Position numbers and translations under genes: made by a program | Shown here: positions 50,499 to 60,116 of the stretch, in pieces | How positions within the stretch are numbered: position 1 is the first letter of the stretch | Layout: every line of letters begins with the position of its first letter | Assembly: GCF_010015475.1 (NCBI RefSeq) | Contig: NZ_SSNI01000005.1 | Span: 62,001 to 126,000 of the forward strand | Length of the DNA: 64,000 nucleotides | Reading direction: 5' to 3' | Source of the DNA: Pontibacter pamirensis | GTDB taxonomy: Bacteria; Bacteroidota; Bacteroidia; Cytophagales; Hymenobacteraceae | The notes under the pieces: generated by a model | Databases searched by the model: none | Told to the model about the DNA's origin: nothing | Seen by the model: only the letters and a program-made list of their open reading frames with translations

Positions 50499-52961
50499 TT
50501 ATTTAACAGTCTTCTTCTTTGCCGCTGCTTTGGCTGCCGTTGTTTTAGCCGAGGCTTTTTTCGGGGTAGCTTTTTTTGCAGTTGCAGCTTTCGCTTTGGC
50601 AGCCGGTTTCTTGGCAGGCGTATCGGCGTCTGCTTTTTTCTTGAAGCCGCCGCGTCCTTTTTTCTCCGGTGTCGCCTCCGCTAAATCCAGGCATTCCTGC
50701 AAAGTTAATTCGCTTGGCTCTTTGCCTTTCGGAATTTTTACGTTCTTCTTGCCCGCCACAATGTAAGGGCCGTAGCGGCCATTGAGCACCTGAATATCCG
50801 GGTTTTCGTCAAAAGACTTAATAAGCTTTTCGGCATCGGCTTTGCGCTTGGCCTGTATAAGGTCAACCGCTTCATCAGCCGTTACCAGCATCGGGTCCAG
50901 GGTTTTTGGCAGGGAGTAGAACTTGCCCTCGTGGCGGATGTATGGTCCGAAGCGACCAATGGCGGCTGTCATTTCTTTGTCCTCGAAGGTGCCCACAATG
51001 CGCGGCAGCTTGAATAGGTCCAGCGCGTCTTCCAGCGTAAGGCTCTCTACAAACTGGCCTTTGCGCAAGCTAGCGTATACCGGCTTCTCACCAGTTTCTT
51101 CGTTTTCCTCACCCAACTGCACATAAGGGCCGTAGCGGCCAAGCTTCGCCAGGATGGTTTTGCCTGTCGCAGGGTCTGCACCTAATTCTCTTGCCCCGGA
51201 GACATCCGCCCTGTTGATGCTTTCACTCGACTCGATGCGCTGGTGGAATTTCTGGTAGAACTGGTCCAGCATGGTTTCCCATTGCTGCTGGCCCTGCGCA
51301 ATCTCATCAAACTCAGCCTCCACACGTGCGGTAAAGGAGTAGTCGATTACGTTCGGGAAGTGCTCCACCAGGAAATCGTTCACCACCATGGCCGTGTCCG
51401 TCGGGAAGAGCTTTGCTTTCTCAGCGCCTGTAATCTCGGTTTTGGTTTGGGTCGTGATGTTGTCGCTTTTCAGCGTCAGCACCTGATAGTTGCGCTCTTT
51501 CCCTTCACGGGCGTCTTTTTCCACATAGCCGCGCTTCTGTATGGTAGATATGGTAGGCGCATAGGTAGAAGGACGACCAATGCCCATTTCCTCCAACTTC
51601 TTCACAAGGCTGGCTTCTGTATAACGTGCGGCGGGGCGGGTGAAGCGTTGCGTGGCCAGCATCTGGCGCAGGCTAATAGCCTGCCCGATGCTCAGCGGCG
51701 GCAGCATACCTTTCACATCCTCATCAGCACCCTCCTCATCATCGTCTTTCGACTCGATGTATACTTTTAGGAAACCTTCAAATTTGATGACTTCGCCGGT
51801 AGCCTGCAATTTCTGGTTTGGCTGCGTAGAGACACCAATCGTTACTGTGGTTTTCTCTATCTGGGCATCCGCCATTTGCGAGGCGATGGCACGCTTCCAG
51901 ATCAGTTCGTACAGGCGCTGCTCGTTGCGGTCGCTGCTGGCCACCATCTGCGAGAAATCCGTAGGGCGAATGGCTTCGTGTGCCTCCTGTGCCCCGGCAG
52001 ATTTGGTTTTAAAATGACGCACCTTCACAAACTGCTCTCCGAAAGAGCGGTTTATCTCTCTCGTGGCTCCTTGTATCGCCTCTTCCGAAAGGTTCAACGA
52101 GTCGGTACGCATATAAGATATTTTACCGGCCTCGTACAGGCGCTGCGCCACCGTCATGGTTTGCGCTACCGAAAAGTACAGTTTGCGGCTGGCTTCCTGC
52201 TGTAGGGTAGAGGTGGTGAATGGAGGAGCCGGGCTGCGCTTCAGTGGCTTTTTCTCCAGGTTCTCAATAGTATAGTCGGCCCCCACGCATTGCTGCAGAA
52301 AGGCTTGTGCTTCTTGTTCTGTTTTAAACTTAGTAGGCAGTTCCGCCTCCAGCGCCTTGCCCTGCACATCAAAGCTCGCGGTGATGCGGAAAGATGCCTC
52401 GGCCTGGTGGCGATCAATCTCACGCTCCCGCTCTACCACCAAACGAACCGCCACCGACTGTACACGTCCGGCAGAAAGACCTGTTTTTATCTTTTTCCAA
52501 AGCACAGGAGAGAGTTCAAAACCCACCAGGCGGTCCAGTATGCGGCGTGCCTGTTGTGCGTTCACCAGGTCCATGTCGATGCCACGCGGTGTGCTGATGG
52601 CGTTGAGGATGGCGCTTTTGGTGATCTCGCGGAACACAATGCGGCGCGTTTTGGCATCGTTCAGGTTCAGCGCCTCGGTCAGGTGCCACGAAATGGCCTC
52701 ACCCTCGCGGTCATCATCCGATGCCAGCCAAACTATATCAGCTTCTTTTGCGAGCTTGCGTAGCTGTGCCACCACCTCTTTTTTGTCACTGGACACGACA
52801 TAGGTCGGCTTAAAGCCATGCTCAATGTCGATGGCATTATTACCCTTCGGCAGGTCCCGTACGTGGCCGAAACTCGACTTCACAGTGAAGTCCTTCCCCA
52901 GGTATCCTTCGATTGTCTTTGCCTTTGCAGGCGACTCTACTATAACTAAGTTTTTTGTCAT
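50499..52961 (-). CDS. topA: DNA topoisomerase I
   Basis: 820 residues. The Toprim domain (1-~115) has Glu9 (VESPAKAKTIEGYLG) and the acidic triad Asp82-Asp83-Asp84 (SDDDREGEA). The active-site Tyr283 is in GKISYMRTDSLNL, with LDRLVGFELSPVLWKKI and the MRTDS block typical of type IA enzymes. The C-terminal third is zinc-ribbon-like repeat region (YGPYVQLGEENEETG, YGPYIVAGKKNVKIPKGKE) without clear Cys, then a ~60-residue Lys/Ala/Thr-rich tail (about 760-820) as seen in many high-salt-tolerant or Bacteroidota TopA proteins. That tail probably binds DNA. It relaxes negative supercoils. Confidence 0.95.
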   Translation of the reverse strand: MTKNLVIVESPAKAKTIEGYLGKDFTVKSSFGHVRDLPKGNNAIDIEHGFKPTYVVSSDKKEVVAQLRKLAKEADIVWLASDDDREGEAISWHLTEALNLNDAKTRRIVFREITKSAILNAISTPRGIDMDLVNAQQARRILDRLVGFELSPVLWKKIKTGLSAGRVQSVAVRLVVEREREIDRHQAEASFRITASFDVQGKALEAELPTKFKTEQEAQAFLQQCVGADYTIENLEKKPLKRSPAPPFTTSTLQQEASRKLYFSVAQTMTVAQRLYEAGKISYMRTDSLNLSEEAIQGATREINRSFGEQFVKVRHFKTKSAGAQEAHEAIRPTDFSQMVASSDRNEQRLYELIWKRAIASQMADAQIEKTTVTIGVSTQPNQKLQATGEVIKFEGFLKVYIESKDDDEEGADEDVKGMLPPLSIGQAISLRQMLATQRFTRPAARYTEASLVKKLEEMGIGRPSTYAPTISTIQKRGYVEKDAREGKERNYQVLTLKSDNITTQTKTEITGAEKAKLFPTDTAMVVNDFLVEHFPNVIDYSFTARVEAEFDEIAQGQQQWETMLDQFYQKFHQRIESSESINRADVSGARELGADPATGKTILAKLGRYGPYVQLGEENEETGEKPVYASLRKGQFVESLTLEDALDLFKLPRIVGTFEDKEMTAAIGRFGPYIRHEGKFYSLPKTLDPMLVTADEAVDLIQAKRKADAEKLIKSFDENPDIQVLNGRYGPYIVAGKKNVKIPKGKEPSELTLQECLDLAEATPEKKGRGGFKKKADADTPAKKPAAKAKAATAKKATPKKASAKTTAAKAAAKKKTVK

Positions 52962-53124
52962 GCTTTATATTTACAGGCGGGCAAATCCAGATTTGCCCAA
53001 AGTTCAGTCTTTTTTTCTAACAATTACAACCTCAACCGTAGAACATAGGTTTAACAAGGAGCTAAAAAGCCCGATTTTATTTATATTCAGTTATCTTTAG
53101 CCTATACGGTCACTTCAATTTTAT

Positions 53125-53619
53125 ATGCAAAGAACATTACTCATTTGCCGCCATGCAGAGGCGTATGACCCTTATCCGCTGCAGCCAGACTTTGAGCGGG
53201 AGCTTACGCAGCACGGGCTGCACCAGGCGAACCAGACAGGGAAATGGCTGCGCGAAAATTTCGTTAAAATTGACTGCCTGCTGTCCAGCCCCGCCCCACG
53301 TGCCGGCCTTACGGCACGTACTATTGCCGCCCGTTTATACTTCGACGAGGAAGATATCACTTATAATCCGGATTTGTACAATGCGCGGGAGTCACAGCTG
53401 CTGAAAAGTATAGGTGAGCTGCCCGAGCATGTGAAGCAGGTGCTGCTGGTAGGCCATAACCCCGGCCTCACAAAACTGATTCGCGACCTGGCCGGGCAGC
53501 AGGTTAATTACCTGGAACCTGCTAATGTAGTGGCTGTTGCCCTGCCGCTTGAGAAGTGGGAAGGCATCCATCTGCAGACTGGGGTACTGCTGAAGCACAA
53601 CATGGAGCAGATGCTGTAG
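53125..53619 (+). CDS. Histidine phosphatase, SixA-like
   Basis: A 164-residue branch-1 histidine phosphatase. The RHG motif is CRHAEA with Arg9 and phosphoryl-accepting His10, and the partner is His111 in LLVGHNPGL. Size and layout match SixA, which removes phosphate from histidine phosphotransfer domains, but the substrate here is unknown. It is plus-strand, 113 bp before parA. An indirect tie to the chemosensory CheA phosphorelay is conceivable but not shown. Confidence 0.85.
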   Translation: MQRTLLICRHAEAYDPYPLQPDFERELTQHGLHQANQTGKWLRENFVKIDCLLSSPAPRAGLTARTIAARLYFDEEDITYNPDLYNARESQLLKSIGELPEHVKQVLLVGHNPGLTKLIRDLAGQQVNYLEPANVVAVALPLEKWEGIHLQTGVLLKHNMEQML

Positions 53620-53697
53620 CTATGCTTCAGGTACACCGATCATTTACCTATTTCGGAGTTATAGAGAAAATTGATAGCTTAGAGGCATGGCATATGC

Positions 53698-53705
53698 TAC
53701 ATTTG
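53698..53705 (+). promoter_or_regulatory. -7 element upstream of parA and the chemosensory cluster
   Basis: TACATTTG exactly fits TAnnTTTG and lies 27 nt before the parA start codon. The best -33 match is at an unusual spacing (24 nt). Confidence 0.4.
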
Positions 53706-53732
53706 CGGTATGTGCCCTACTAAACAAACTTC

Positions 53733-54482
53733 ATGGCAAAAACAAAGGTAGTGGCCGTTATCAACCAGAAAGGCGGCACTGGTAAAACAACTACAACCAT
53801 AAACCTGGGCAGCGCGCTGAGCAAATCAGGCAAGAAAGTGCTGTTGCTTGACCTCGACCCACAGAGTAACCTGTCGTATTCGCTGGCGGTGGCCAGCCCC
53901 GACGCCACACTCGCGGAGGTTTTCCTTGGTAACAAAAGCGTGAATGATGTTATTGTAGAGAAGGACGGCCTTTGGATAGTGCCTGGCTCTAACGAGCTTG
54001 TGGATATTGAGATATCCCTTGTGACGCAGCCGGAGCGGGAGAAGTTTCTGAAGAACATACTGGCAGAAGTGAAGGACTTTGATTATGTGCTGATAGACTG
54101 CCCGCCGTCACTTTCCGTTCTGACTCTGAACGCCCTCACAGCAGCACAGGAGGTGCTCATTCCTTTGCAAATGGAGGTGCTCACGCTGCAGGGCCTCGAC
54201 CAGATAATGAATACGGTGGAGAAAGTGAGAAAAACGCTGAACCCGAAACTAAAAATAAGAGGCATTGTTGTGGTGATGTATGATATACGCCGTAAGCTAA
54301 GCCAGGAGGTGCTGGAGTACCTGCAGGAGAACGTAAAGGAGAAGATCTTTAAAAACCATATCCGCATGAACGTGAAGCTGGCAGAGGCGCCATCTTTTGG
54401 AAAGAGTGTTCTCAACTACGACGCATCCTCCAACGGGGCAAAAGACTACCATGCGCTGGCAGCAGAATTCATGGAAGAATAA
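53733..54482 (+). CDS. ParA/MinD-type ATPase, probably positions the chemosensory array
   Basis: 249 residues. The deviant Walker A NQKGGTGKTTT (signature Lys13, Lys18) is near the start, followed by DLDPQSNLSYSL, the Walker B region YVLIDCPPSLS, and PLQMEVLTLQGLDQI. No parB gene or parS-like repeat is next to it. The gene is the first of a set with a soluble chemoreceptor, cheW, cheY and cheA. Known ParA relatives in chemotaxis loci (PpfA in Rhodobacter, ParC in Vibrio) partition chemosensory clusters between daughter cells, so that role is the best inference. Confidence 0.88.
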   Translation: MAKTKVVAVINQKGGTGKTTTTINLGSALSKSGKKVLLLDLDPQSNLSYSLAVASPDATLAEVFLGNKSVNDVIVEKDGLWIVPGSNELVDIEISLVTQPEREKFLKNILAEVKDFDYVLIDCPPSLSVLTLNALTAAQEVLIPLQMEVLTLQGLDQIMNTVEKVRKTLNPKLKIRGIVVVMYDIRRKLSQEVLEYLQENVKEKIFKNHIRMNVKLAEAPSFGKSVLNYDASSNGAKDYHALAAEFMEE

Positions 54483-54641
54483 CGCGTAAATCAACAAAAG
54501 TACCTGATTTTATTCATCATCTTTTTTCGTTAAATTGCACTTCAATTTGGAGCTCCTCTGCATTAGAAGAACACAAGCTTTAGGCCTGAGGCCGGCTTGA
54601 TGCAGAACGAGTGAAACGATACCCATTCCAATCAAACGAAT

Positions 54642-57600
54642 ATGGCCTTAGGTAAAAACTTGAAGTTGAGCAAAGAAAAGCTCATCAGTGATGTGGAAGC
54701 CAGAGAAGAGAAGAACCCTGCTCCAAAATCAAGTGTAGAAAATGGCAAACTCACCAAACCAGCGCCAGATGCACCGGCTAAACCTGCCGCTGCCCCTGCC
54801 AAAGCACAGGCAGCTGGCAAGCCTGCTACGGCTACAGTGCCGGGCAGTGTGAATCCTAATGGCATCAAAGGAGATAAAAACGGCGGAAAAGCAAAAGGAG
54901 ATAGTTCGCAGCAGGCTAAGTTGGCAAAGCTGGCGAATAACCCCGAGTACATCAGCGAGCAACTGAACAATGTGCTCTATGCCCTCGATGCATTTAAGAA
55001 AGGAGATATTTCTGTTCGCCTGACCAAGCAGAACGACGACCTGTTCGCCGAAATCGCCGAAGCCTACAACTCCATGGTGGAGATGATTGGCGGGGTAGGT
55101 GGTGAAGTATCCCGTATCTCCAAAGTGGCCGGTGTGGAAGGAAACCTGAAGGCCCGTGCCTCTGCCGAGAACGCCTCCGGTTTCTGGAAAGACATGATAA
55201 ACAACATCAACGGTCTGGTAGATTCCATCGCGGTGCCGGTACTGGAGGTAGGCAAGGTGTTGAAAAACATCTCCAGAGGTAATCTCGATGAGACATTCCA
55301 GATTCCTGTTTCCGGTGACTTCAAGGTGATGGCCGAAACCATCAACCGCACCATCGATAACCTGAACCTGTTTGCAGGGGAGGTGACCCGTGTAGCGCTC
55401 GAAGTGGGTACCGAGGGTAAACTGGGTGGACAGGCTTCTGTGCCAAACGTGGCCGGTATCTGGAAGGATTTAACGGACAATGTAAACGTAATGGCCTCGA
55501 ACCTGACAGCACAGGTGCGGGATATTGCCAACGTGGCTACTGCCGTAGCGAAAGGAAACCTGACGCAAAAAGTGTCGGTGGATGTACGCGGAGAGTTTGC
55601 GCAGCTGAAGGACAATGTGAACCAGATGGTGGACTCGCTCAACGTGTTTGCTGACGAGGTAACCCGTGTGGCGCGCGAGGTAGGTACGGAAGGTAAGCTG
55701 GGCGGTCAGGCGAAAGTGCCGAACGTAGGCGGAACCTGGAAAGACCTGACGGACAACGTAAACACCATGGCCAGCAACCTGACCTCTCAGGTGCGGGATA
55801 TTGCCAATGTGGCGACTGCGGTGGCCAAAGGCGACCTGACCCAGAAGGTAACGGTGAACGTGAAGGGCGAGATTGCCGATCTGAAGGATATTATCAATCA
55901 GATGGTGGAATCGCTGAACGTGTTTGCCGGGGAAGTAACCCGCGTGACCCGCGAAGTAGGTACCGAAGGTAAACTGGGCGGACAGGCCAACGTGCCGCGT
56001 GTGGGTGGGGTATGGAAGGAGTTGACGGACAACGTGAACACCATGACCAGCAACCTGACCTTCCAGATGCGCGATATTGCCAACGTAGCAACTGCGGTGG
56101 CAAAAGGCGATTTGAGCCAAAAGATTACGGTGGATGTGAAAGGCGAGATTGCGCAGCTGAAAGACATCTTAAATGAAATGGTAGACCAGCTGAACGTGTT
56201 TGGCGCGGAAGTAACCCGTGTGGCACGTGAAGTGGGTACTGAAGGTATATTAGGAGGCCAAGCCAATGTGCCGCGCGTAGCGGGTATCTGGAAAGACCTG
56301 GCTGACAACGTAAACACGATGGCCAGCAACCTAACCTCACAGGTGCGGGACATTGCCAATGTGGCGACTGCCGTAGCCAAAGGAGATTTGAGCCAGAAGA
56401 TCACGGTAAACGTGAAAGGCGAGATGGCTGAGCTGAAGGTAAACGTGAACCAGATGGTAGACTCCCTGAACGTGTTTGCCGATGAGGTAACGCGTGTGGC
56501 CCGTGAGGTGGGTACCGAAGGTAAGCTAGGCGGCCAGGCCAATGTGCCAAGAGTAGGCGGCACCTGGAAAGACCTGACGGAGAATGTAAACACCATGGCC
56601 TCGAACCTTACTTCGCAGGTACGCGACATTGCGAATGTAGCGACTGCGGTGGCCAAAGGCGACCTGACCCAGAAGGTGTCAGTGGACGTAAAAGGGGAGC
56701 TTGGAGAGCTGAAAGAGAACATCAACCAAATGGTGGACTCCCTCAATATATTCGGTGACGAGGTAACGCGTGTGGCCCGAGAAGTGGGTACAGAGGGTAA
56801 ACTCGGCGGCCAGGCCAACGTGCCGAACGTTGGTGGAACCTGGAAAGACCTGACAGACAACGTGAACTCTATGGCTTCAAACCTGACTTCTCAGGTGCGC
56901 GACATTGCCAAAGTAGCGACTGCGGTGGCGAAAGGTGACCTGACCCAGAAGGTATCCGTGGAAGCCCGTGGTGAGATCCTGGACCTGAAGGAGAACCTGA
57001 ACCAGATGGTGGACTCGCTCAACGTGTTTGCTGACGAGGTAACGCGTGTGGCCCGTGAGGTGGGTACCGAAGGTAAACTGGGTGGCCAGGCCAATGTGCC
57101 GAAGGTACGAGGAACCTGGAAAGAACTAACAGACAATGTAAACACCATGGCCAGCAATCTGACTTCTCAGGTGCGCGACATCGCCAAAGTATCTACTGCT
57201 GTGGCGAAAGGTGACCTGACGCAGAAAGTGTCGGTGGATGTGAAGGGAGAGATGGCTGAGCTGAAGGAGAACATCAACCGAATGGTGGATTCCCTGAACA
57301 TTTTTGCCGGGGAGGTAACGCGTGTGGCCCTGGAAGTGGGTACGGAGGGTAAACTAGGTGGCCAGGCCAACGTGCCAAACGTAGCCGGTGTCTGGAAAGA
57401 CCTGACCGATAATGTAAACACCATGGCCAGCAACCTGACAACTCAAGTGCGCGGTATTGTGCAGGTAGTAACGGCCGTATCAAAAGGAGACCTGACCAGA
57501 AAGCTGACACTGGAAGCCAAAGGAGAGGTAGCCGATCTGGCAGAAACGATTAATACCATGGTGGTGGACCTGAACCGACTGGCCGGTGAGGTAAGCCGCG

Positions 57601-58937
57601 TGGCCAGGGTAGCCGGTGTGGAAGGAAAACTGACAGAACGCGCCACCCTACAAGGTGTGGGCGGTAGCTGGAAAGAACTCGTAGACACCGTAAACGACTT
57701 GCTGGAGTCCATTGTAACGCCTATGTTGGATGTATCTCGTGTGGTACGCGCTATCTCCGAAGGAGACCTGACGCAGAAAGTGGAGGCACACACAGCCGGT
57801 GACATTCTGGATACAGCCAATGCCCTGAACTTAGCAGTAGAAAACCTAAATACCCTGCTCGGCGAAATCAATGATTCGTCGCTGATAGTAGGAAGTTCTT
57901 CTGAGGAAATGGCTGGCAAAGGACTGGAAATGAACAAAGTAACGCTGGATGTGGCCCTTGCCATGCAACAAATGGCGGAAGGTGCCCAGAACCAAGCCCT
58001 CAAAACTGACCAGGCCTTCAAATTGATCGAAGAGATCATGAAAACGACCAAAGACACTGCCAATAGGGCAGAGGTTGTAAACAAGTCGGCCTTACTTGGT
58101 GAGGAAAATTCTCAAATTGGTTTGAAGACGGTGGCTGAAGTGGTGAAGAACATGGAAGAAATCTCCAGCTCTGCCGCCCTGACGGCCAAAACAATTGAAG
58201 TATTGAGCACCCGCTCCCAAGAAATATCAAAGTCACTTGGAGTCATCACAGACATTGCGGCGCAGACAAACCTACTCGCCCTGAATGCTGCCATTGAGGC
58301 GGCTCGGGCCGGCGATGCAGGCCGTGGGTTTGCCGTGGTAGCCGAAGAAATAAGGAAGCTGGCCGAAGGATCACGCAAATCTGCGAGTGAAATTGCCACG
58401 CTCGTAGAGGATGTGAAAAAAGACACGGCCTCGGCTGCTACCGCCATCTCTACTATGGAGGGTAGGGTGTCGAAAGGAAAGAACGCCACCTTCGAGGCGT
58501 CCGGCGCTTTCAAAAACATTGCTGCCTCTAGTGGCGAAACGCTGCGCACAGCCCAGGACATCTTAACGGCAACGGAAATACAGAAATCTTCTATCGGGGA
58601 CGTGGTGAAGTATGTGGAGGAAGTGGTGGCCATCGCAGAACAAACAGCATCCGGCACACAGCAGGTAGCCAGCACAGCCAAACAACTGTCAGGCTCCATG
58701 CAGGAACTTACCTCATCTTCCCAGAACCTAAACGACATTGCCGCAGACCTTCAGATTAGTATCTCTGCCTTTAAGTTGATTGATGGTAACCTGGTATTTA
58801 ACAGTGGCAAGGTCCGCCGCCTGACTTCTATACCTGTGCCGCAAAAAATTGAGAAGGCTACTACCGGCAATAACAGGCTGGCAATAGGTTCCAGAAGAAG
58901 CGGAGCTGGTAACTCGGGAGAAAAAAGAACGAAGTAA
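54642..58937 (+). CDS. Soluble poly-HAMP methyl-accepting chemotaxis protein
   Basis: 1431 residues with no transmembrane segment and no signal peptide. N-terminal ~95 residues: Lys/Ala/Pro-rich disordered arm. About 100-1075: a chain of HAMP modules in which a canonical form ([21 protein letters not shown]) alternates with a divergent form ([18 protein letters not shown]...W). Eight nearly identical 92-residue pairs start near residue 247, with diverged copies before and after, about 20 HAMP modules in all. About 1085-1370: an MCP signalling coiled coil whose hairpin tip [23 protein letters not shown] is fully conserved. Such chains resemble the poly-HAMP sensor of fungal group III histidine kinases. 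The absence of a membrane sensor suggests a cytoplasmic array. The stop codon overlaps the next gene by 1 bp. Confidence 0.93.
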   Translation: MALGKNLKLSKEKLISDVEAREEKNPAPKSSVENGKLTKPAPDAPAKPAAAPAKAQAAGKPATATVPGSVNPNGIKGDKNGGKAKGDSSQQAKLAKLANNPEYISEQLNNVLYALDAFKKGDISVRLTKQNDDLFAEIAEAYNSMVEMIGGVGGEVSRISKVAGVEGNLKARASAENASGFWKDMINNINGLVDSIAVPVLEVGKVLKNISRGNLDETFQIPVSGDFKVMAETINRTIDNLNLFAGEVTRVALEVGTEGKLGGQASVPNVAGIWKDLTDNVNVMASNLTAQVRDIANVATAVAKGNLTQKVSVDVRGEFAQLKDNVNQMVDSLNVFADEVTRVAREVGTEGKLGGQAKVPNVGGTWKDLTDNVNTMASNLTSQVRDIANVATAVAKGDLTQKVTVNVKGEIADLKDIINQMVESLNVFAGEVTRVTREVGTEGKLGGQANVPRVGGVWKELTDNVNTMTSNLTFQMRDIANVATAVAKGDLSQKITVDVKGEIAQLKDILNEMVDQLNVFGAEVTRVAREVGTEGILGGQANVPRVAGIWKDLADNVNTMASNLTSQVRDIANVATAVAKGDLSQKITVNVKGEMAELKVNVNQMVDSLNVFADEVTRVAREVGTEGKLGGQANVPRVGGTWKDLTENVNTMASNLTSQVRDIANVATAVAKGDLTQKVSVDVKGELGELKENINQMVDSLNIFGDEVTRVAREVGTEGKLGGQANVPNVGGTWKDLTDNVNSMASNLTSQVRDIAKVATAVAKGDLTQKVSVEARGEILDLKENLNQMVDSLNVFADEVTRVAREVGTEGKLGGQANVPKVRGTWKELTDNVNTMASNLTSQVRDIAKVSTAVAKGDLTQKVSVDVKGEMAELKENINRMVDSLNIFAGEVTRVALEVGTEGKLGGQANVPNVAGVWKDLTDNVNTMASNLTTQVRGIVQVVTAVSKGDLTRKLTLEAKGEVADLAETINTMVVDLNRLAGEVSRVARVAGVEGKLTERATLQGVGGSWKELVDTVNDLLESIVTPMLDVSRVVRAISEGDLTQKVEAHTAGDILDTANALNLAVENLNTLLGEINDSSLIVGSSSEEMAGKGLEMNKVTLDVALAMQQMAEGAQNQALKTDQAFKLIEEIMKTTKDTANRAEVVNKSALLGEENSQIGLKTVAEVVKNMEEISSSAALTAKTIEVLSTRSQEISKSLGVITDIAAQTNLLALNAAIEAARAGDAGRGFAVVAEEIRKLAEGSRKSASEIATLVEDVKKDTASAATAISTMEGRVSKGKNATFEASGAFKNIAASSGETLRTAQDILTATEIQKSSIGDVVKYVEEVVAIAEQTASGTQQVASTAKQLSGSMQELTSSSQNLNDIAADLQISISAFKLIDGNLVFNSGKVRRLTSIPVPQKIEKATTGNNRLAIGSRRSGAGNSGEKRTK
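55381..57588 (+). repeat. Eight tandem 276-bp repeats coding the HAMP pairs
   Basis: The unit beginning GAGGTNACNCGTGTNGC recurs every 276 bp (92 codons) eight times, with very similar DNA between copies. Unequal recombination could change the number of modules between strains, and assembly from short reads could collapse them. Confidence 0.85.
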
Positions 58938-59527
58938 TGGCGAAGCAAACCCAAACTGCTGATAAAACAGCGGAAAAGCCGGCAGAAAACGACAAAGCCG
59001 CTGCAATGGATGCGCCTGCTGCAGAAGGAAAGAAAGCAGCTGAGCCACAGCCCGTGAAGGAGGAAATGGTACACCTCATCGTGTTTAAACTTGGGGCGGA
59101 ATATTACGCTATCAAGATTGAGCAGGTAAAAGAGGTGAACATTACACCAGCGACCACCCGAATGCCACGGACACCACACTTTGTGAAAGGAGTGGCGAAC
59201 ATTCGCGGGGATATTATCGCTATTATTGACCTGGAGGATCGCTTCAACATTAGGCCTGCTCCTTTGCTGGACGGTCTGAACCCTGACCTCACCTATACCC
59301 TCGTGATAGAGGCGAAAGGTTATAGTATAGGAGTAACAGTAAAAGAGATGCCACAGTCGTTGAACCTTCCGATATCGAAAATTGATAAGGCGCCTTCTTT
59401 TCTGCAGGATGTGAATATCAGCGAAAACTTTATAGAAGGGCTAGCCAGAACAGGTGATCGCCTGATCATAGTGCTGGACATGCATAAAATACTGACACAG
59501 GATGAAGTCAGGGAACTCCCCGGGTAA
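58937..59527 (+). CDS. cheW: CheW chemotaxis adaptor with an Ala/Lys-rich N-terminal tail
   Basis: 196 residues. Residues about 1-40 are a charged Ala/Lys/Glu-rich tail, and about 43-190 is a full CheW/SH3-pair domain (HLIVFKLGAEYYAIKIEQVKEV, GVANIRGDIIAIIDLEDRF, GVTVKEMPQSLNL). It docks the receptor to CheA. The ATG overlaps the receptor's stop codon (TAATG), indicating translational coupling. The extra tail echoes that of the receptor and could help localise the array, an inference only. Confidence 0.93.
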   Translation: MAKQTQTADKTAEKPAENDKAAAMDAPAAEGKKAAEPQPVKEEMVHLIVFKLGAEYYAIKIEQVKEVNITPATTRMPRTPHFVKGVANIRGDIIAIIDLEDRFNIRPAPLLDGLNPDLTYTLVIEAKGYSIGVTVKEMPQSLNLPISKIDKAPSFLQDVNISENFIEGLARTGDRLIIVLDMHKILTQDEVRELPG

Positions 59528-59565
59528 GGGAAGCATAAATTTTAAAACCTATACTTGAATTAAGT

Positions 59566-59931
59566 ATGAAAAGAATATTAATAGTAGATGACTCCTTCTA
59601 TATGCGCACCTTGTTAAAAAACATGCTGTCGGATGCGGGTTACGAGGTAGTGGGGGAGGCGCCGAATGGACAAACGGCGCTGGAACTGGCGAAGGAAACA
59701 AAACCTGACCTGATTACGCTGGATGTTATTCTGCCAGACAACACTGGCCTGGATGTGCTGAAAGGCATAAAAGCAGAGCAACCTGATATGAAAGTAATCA
59801 TTGTGAGTGCTGTAGGACAGGAGGTAATCGTGAATGAGGCGATGGAGTATGGGGCAAAATCTTATATTGTGAAGCCGTTTTCAGAAGAAAAAGTGCTGGA
59901 AGTGGTGAGCAAGGTTTTGGCGGAAGACTAA
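59566..59931 (+). CDS. cheY: CheY-like response regulator
   Basis: A 121-residue single receiver domain. The acidic pair Asp8-Asp9 and the phospho-acceptor Asp53 are present, with Ser81 (in place of Thr), Tyr100 and Lys103 completing the switch. No output domain is attached, so it signals by protein contact, as with CheY. It lies 38 bp after cheW. Confidence 0.92.
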   Translation: MKRILIVDDSFYMRTLLKNMLSDAGYEVVGEAPNGQTALELAKETKPDLITLDVILPDNTGLDVLKGIKAEQPDMKVIIVSAVGQEVIVNEAMEYGAKSYIVKPFSEEKVLEVVSKVLAED

Positions 59932-60014
59932 CAGCTTTATGTTAACCTCAGATTTGAAAAGAAAAGCCTTGAACGGAGATACCATATAAGGGCAAAGTTA
60001 TTCTATACATCGCC

Positions 60015-60035
60015 TTTTGCCAGTAAGTGGCAAAA
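60015..60035 (+). terminator. Hairpin between cheY and cheA
   Basis: TTTTGCCA / TGGCAAAA with a 5-nt loop. It lies in the 185-bp gap, where it could partly terminate or set the cheY:cheA message ratio. No U-run follows. Confidence 0.35.
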
Positions 60036-60116
60036 ACACAGTGCCACCTGTTTTGGGTATAAGCCCGGGCAGGGATGTGGCAGACAGTATCAGGTCAGCG
60101 CAACTGACAGCGTAGC

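Noticed and set aside
55470..57433. Several long antisense frames across the HAMP repeats
   Set aside because: They repeat with the same 276-bp period as the real gene, a direct consequence of the DNA repeat.
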